This document shows, one piece after another, positions 62,047-64,000 of a stretch of 64,000 nucleotides of DNA (its first letter is position 1; each line of letters begins with the position of its first letter). Both the position numbers and the translations under genes were made by a program. Under the pieces are notes generated by a model. The model was not told the DNA's origin. It was given only the letters and a program-made list of their open reading frames with translations, and ran no database searches. The stretch is from Streptomyces sp. Alt3 (GTDB lineage: Bacteria > Actinomycetota > Actinomycetes > Streptomycetales > Streptomycetaceae), in the NCBI RefSeq assembly GCF_030719215.1, contig NZ_CP120983.1:3348001-3412000 (forward strand), given 5' to 3'.

Positions 62047-62342
62047 GAGCGAGGAAGACATTACACGGTCTGTCGCCGATCGCCCAAATCCGTTTCCGTC
62101 GCCCGCTCCGGGACCTCTCCTGCCCCCTTGCGACCCCTGCGGCCGTACCCCTGATCAGGCCCTTGATCAGCCCGTACGCCGACTCCGCGGACAGCCTCGC
62201 GGGCCACAGGGGCACCCCTTCCCGCACCTGCCGCACGAGGCCACATTCGTACGACTAATTCGGCCCTCCCTGGAGCGGGACGACCCCACGCCTAGGCTCG
62301 GCGCACTCTGCGTGATCTTGCATTTCCTACAGGAGCGGCGCG

Positions 62343-63566
62343 ATGCCCGAAAACACCGGCGACGCGCCCCCGCTCGTCCTCGGCGGGGCGCGTCTGGCGG
62401 ACGGGCGCCTCGTCGACGTGCGGGTCGGTGGACCGCGCATCGAGGCGGTCGGGCCGGCGGGCAGCCTCACCACCCGGGGGACCCGCCTGGACCTGCGCGG
62501 TCACCTCCTGCTGCCCGCCCCCGCCGAACCCCACGCCCATGCCGACACCGCGCTGACAGGCACCTCGGGAGGCCCGCCGTCCCACCGGCCCGAGGACGTC
62601 AGGCGCCGCGCCACCGAGGCAGCGCTGCTCCAGCTCAGCCACGGGGCCACCGCACTGCGCGCCCACGTGCGGGTCGGTGGCGCCCAGGGCCTCGCCGCCC
62701 TGGAGGGGGTCCTGGCCGCCGGCCGTTCCCTGCGCGGACTCACCGAACTCACCGCCGTGGCCGTGCCCCGGCTCCTCACGGGCGTAGCGGGCGCGGACGG
62801 TCTCGCCGCGCTCCGGGACGCCGTGGACATGGGCGCGGGCGTGATCGGCGGCCGCCCCGACCTCGACCCGGACCCGGCCGGCTACGCCGAGACCGTGCTC
62901 GAACTCGCCGCCGACCGGGGCCGCCCAGTCGACCTGCACACGGACGGCGACGACCCGGCCCTCCTCGCCCGGCTGGCCGCCACGGCGGGAGGCTTCCGCC
63001 CCGGCGTCTGTCTCGGCCCCTGTGCGGGTCTCTCGCGGCTTCCCGGCGACGAGATCGCCCGGACCGCCGACAGGCTCGCCGCCGCGGCCGTGACCGTCGT
63101 CTGCCTCCCCCAGGGCGGTTGCTCCTGCGCCGGGATCCGCGGGACCCCGCCCGTAGGTGTGCTGCGCGCCGCCGGGGTACGGGTGGCCGCGGGCGGCGGG
63201 GCCCTGCGTGACCGCTCGAACCCCGTCGGGCGGGCGGACCCCCTGGAGGCGGCGTACCTGCTGGCCTCGCAGGAGGGCATCGCTCCCGAGAGCGCCTACG
63301 ACGCCGTCTCGGGAGCCGCCAGGGCGGCACTGGGCCTGCCGGGGGTGCGCGTCGAGTCCGGCTCCCCCGCCGAGCTGCTGGCCGTACGCGGGGACGACCT
63401 GGCCGGGGCGCTCTCCCTCGCGTACAGCAGGATCGTGGTGCACCGCGGGCGCGTGGTGGCGCGGACCAGCGCCGTACGCGAGTACCTCGACTCCGGGGCC
63501 GCGGCGGCTGCCCTCGATCTCCCCCGTCAGGGACGGGCCGATTCCGGTTCCGGCGGCGGGCCTTGA
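62343..63566 (+). CDS. Cytosine deaminase-like amidohydrolase with degenerate active site
   Basis: A 407-residue protein with the overall sequence of cytosine deaminase-type amidohydrolases: a composite N-terminal beta domain (LVLGGARLADGRLVDVRVGG), the HxH in LPAPAEPHAHADTALTG, a His in VDLHTDGDDP, and RSNPVGRADPLEAAYLL. Two other expected ligands look lost: the usual SHC is GPC (VCLGPCAGLS), and the usual SDN aspartate is replaced (AAGGGALRD). It may be inactive or bind a different metal set. The 296 nt before it (62047-62342) hold the tRNA promoter side and no other gene. Confidence 0.82.
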   Translation: MPENTGDAPPLVLGGARLADGRLVDVRVGGPRIEAVGPAGSLTTRGTRLDLRGHLLLPAPAEPHAHADTALTGTSGGPPSHRPEDVRRRATEAALLQLSHGATALRAHVRVGGAQGLAALEGVLAAGRSLRGLTELTAVAVPRLLTGVAGADGLAALRDAVDMGAGVIGGRPDLDPDPAGYAETVLELAADRGRPVDLHTDGDDPALLARLAATAGGFRPGVCLGPCAGLSRLPGDEIARTADRLAAAAVTVVCLPQGGCSCAGIRGTPPVGVLRAAGVRVAAGGGALRDRSNPVGRADPLEAAYLLASQEGIAPESAYDAVSGAARAALGLPGVRVESGSPAELLAVRGDDLAGALSLAYSRIVVHRGRVVARTSAVREYLDSGAAAAALDLPRQGRADSGSGGGP

Positions 63567-63600
63567 GCGCGAGCGGTCCATGCGGCGTACGGTCGGAGAC

Positions 63601-64000
63601 ATGCGCATTGTCATTGCAGGTGGACATGGTCAGATCGCGCTGCGGCTCGAGCGGCTGCTCGCCGCGCGCGGTGACGAGGCGGTGGGCGTCATCCGCAACC
63701 CGCAGCAGGGCGAGGATCTGAGGGAGGCGGGCGCCGAACCCGTCGTCCTCGACCTCGAATCGGCGTCCGTCGAGGAGACGGCGGAGGTGCTGCGCGGGGC
63801 CGACGCGGTGGTCTTCGCGGCGGGAGCGGGCCCGAACAGCGGCTCGGCCCGCAAGGACACGGTGGACCGAGGAGCGGCCGTGCTCTTCGCGGACGCGGCG
63901 GAACGGGCTGGGGTGCGCCGCTACGTCGTGGTGTCCTCCATGGGCGCCGACCCGGACAACCGGGGCGAGGAGGTCTTCGACATCTACCAGCGGGCGAAGG
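63601..64000 (+). CDS. NAD(P)-binding protein (atypical SDR), 5' part
   Basis: First 133 codons of a Rossmann-fold protein cut by the window end. MRIVIAGGHGQIALRLERLL carries the GxxGxxx dinucleotide motif of atypical SDR_a5 proteins. VVFAAGAGPNSGS, VDRGAAVLFADAAERAGVRR and YVVVSSMGADPDN follow as expected. The ATG at 63601 has GGAG close upstream. Probably a NAD(P)-dependent epimerase/dehydratase-like protein of unknown substrate. Confidence 0.88.
   Translation, partial: MRIVIAGGHGQIALRLERLLAARGDEAVGVIRNPQQGEDLREAGAEPVVLDLESASVEETAEVLRGADAVVFAAGAGPNSGSARKDTVDRGAAVLFADAAERAGVRRYVVVSSMGADPDNRGEEVFDIYQRAK

Overview
The window is high-GC actinobacterial chromosome, almost certainly Streptomyces. 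The evidence is the gene order S10 operon / str operon (rpsL-rpsG-fusA-tuf) / rpoBC / rplJL / rplKA / nusG-secE-tRNA-Trp / aminotransferase / adenosine deaminase / murB / MaoC pair / rpmG-tRNA-Met-tRNA-Thr, the frequent GTG and TTG starts, a TTG-started 1161-residue RpoB and a NusG with a long acidic N-terminal extension. Nearly all housekeeping genes are on the minus strand.

Layout. 1-3606: 5' half of the S10 ribosomal operon (minus strand, rpsC truncated by the window edge) with its leader up to about 4120. 4125-19710: accessory block with a decayed Rpn/transposase-like gene, a GNAT acetyltransferase, a one-TM protein, a MarR/amidohydrolase divergent pair, a secreted PIG-L lipoprotein, a NarL-type response regulator, a large secreted Rhs/YD-repeat polymorphic toxin split into two overlapping frames with a candidate membrane immunity protein, and a sensor kinase. 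19754-24118: tuf, fusA, rpsG, rpsL. 24382-40986: a phage-tail-only module wedged between rpsL and rpoC. 40995-48509: rpoC and rpoB. 49121-53380: rplL, rplJ, rplA, rplK, nusG, secE, tRNA-Trp. 53595-61766: metabolic genes, two TetR systems, murB, an MFS exporter, MaoC-type dehydratase halves and rpmG. 61856-62046: tRNA-Met and tRNA-Thr. 62343-64000: a degenerate cytosine-deaminase-like protein and a truncated NAD(P)-binding protein.

The most striking system is the 25.3-41.0 kb module. It holds an XRE regulator, a zinc-ribbon protein, a small HTH protein, a tail-terminator-like protein, a tail tube, a tail-assembly chaperone pair with a -1 slippery site, two tandem tape-measure-like proteins, a Dit-like protein, baseplate/hub proteins, a collagen-like tail fibre, an amidase endolysin and holin-like proteins. 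No capsid, portal, terminase, integrase or replication gene is present. It therefore looks like a non-contractile (F-type-like) tailocin or other domesticated siphophage tail, with its own lysis cassette. Its control region contains a near-consensus actinobacterial LexA/SOS box, repeated TTGCG half-sites shared with the XRE promoter region, and a perfect 16-bp-stem hairpin in the presumed leader. SOS-inducible, attenuated expression is a reasonable inference.

Other points: an identical 17-nt hairpin in the leaders of both rpsJ and rpsL; Asn instead of Ser at the RpoB rifampicin-cluster position equivalent to E. coli 531; and duplicated palindromes in front of the genes beside both TetR regulators.
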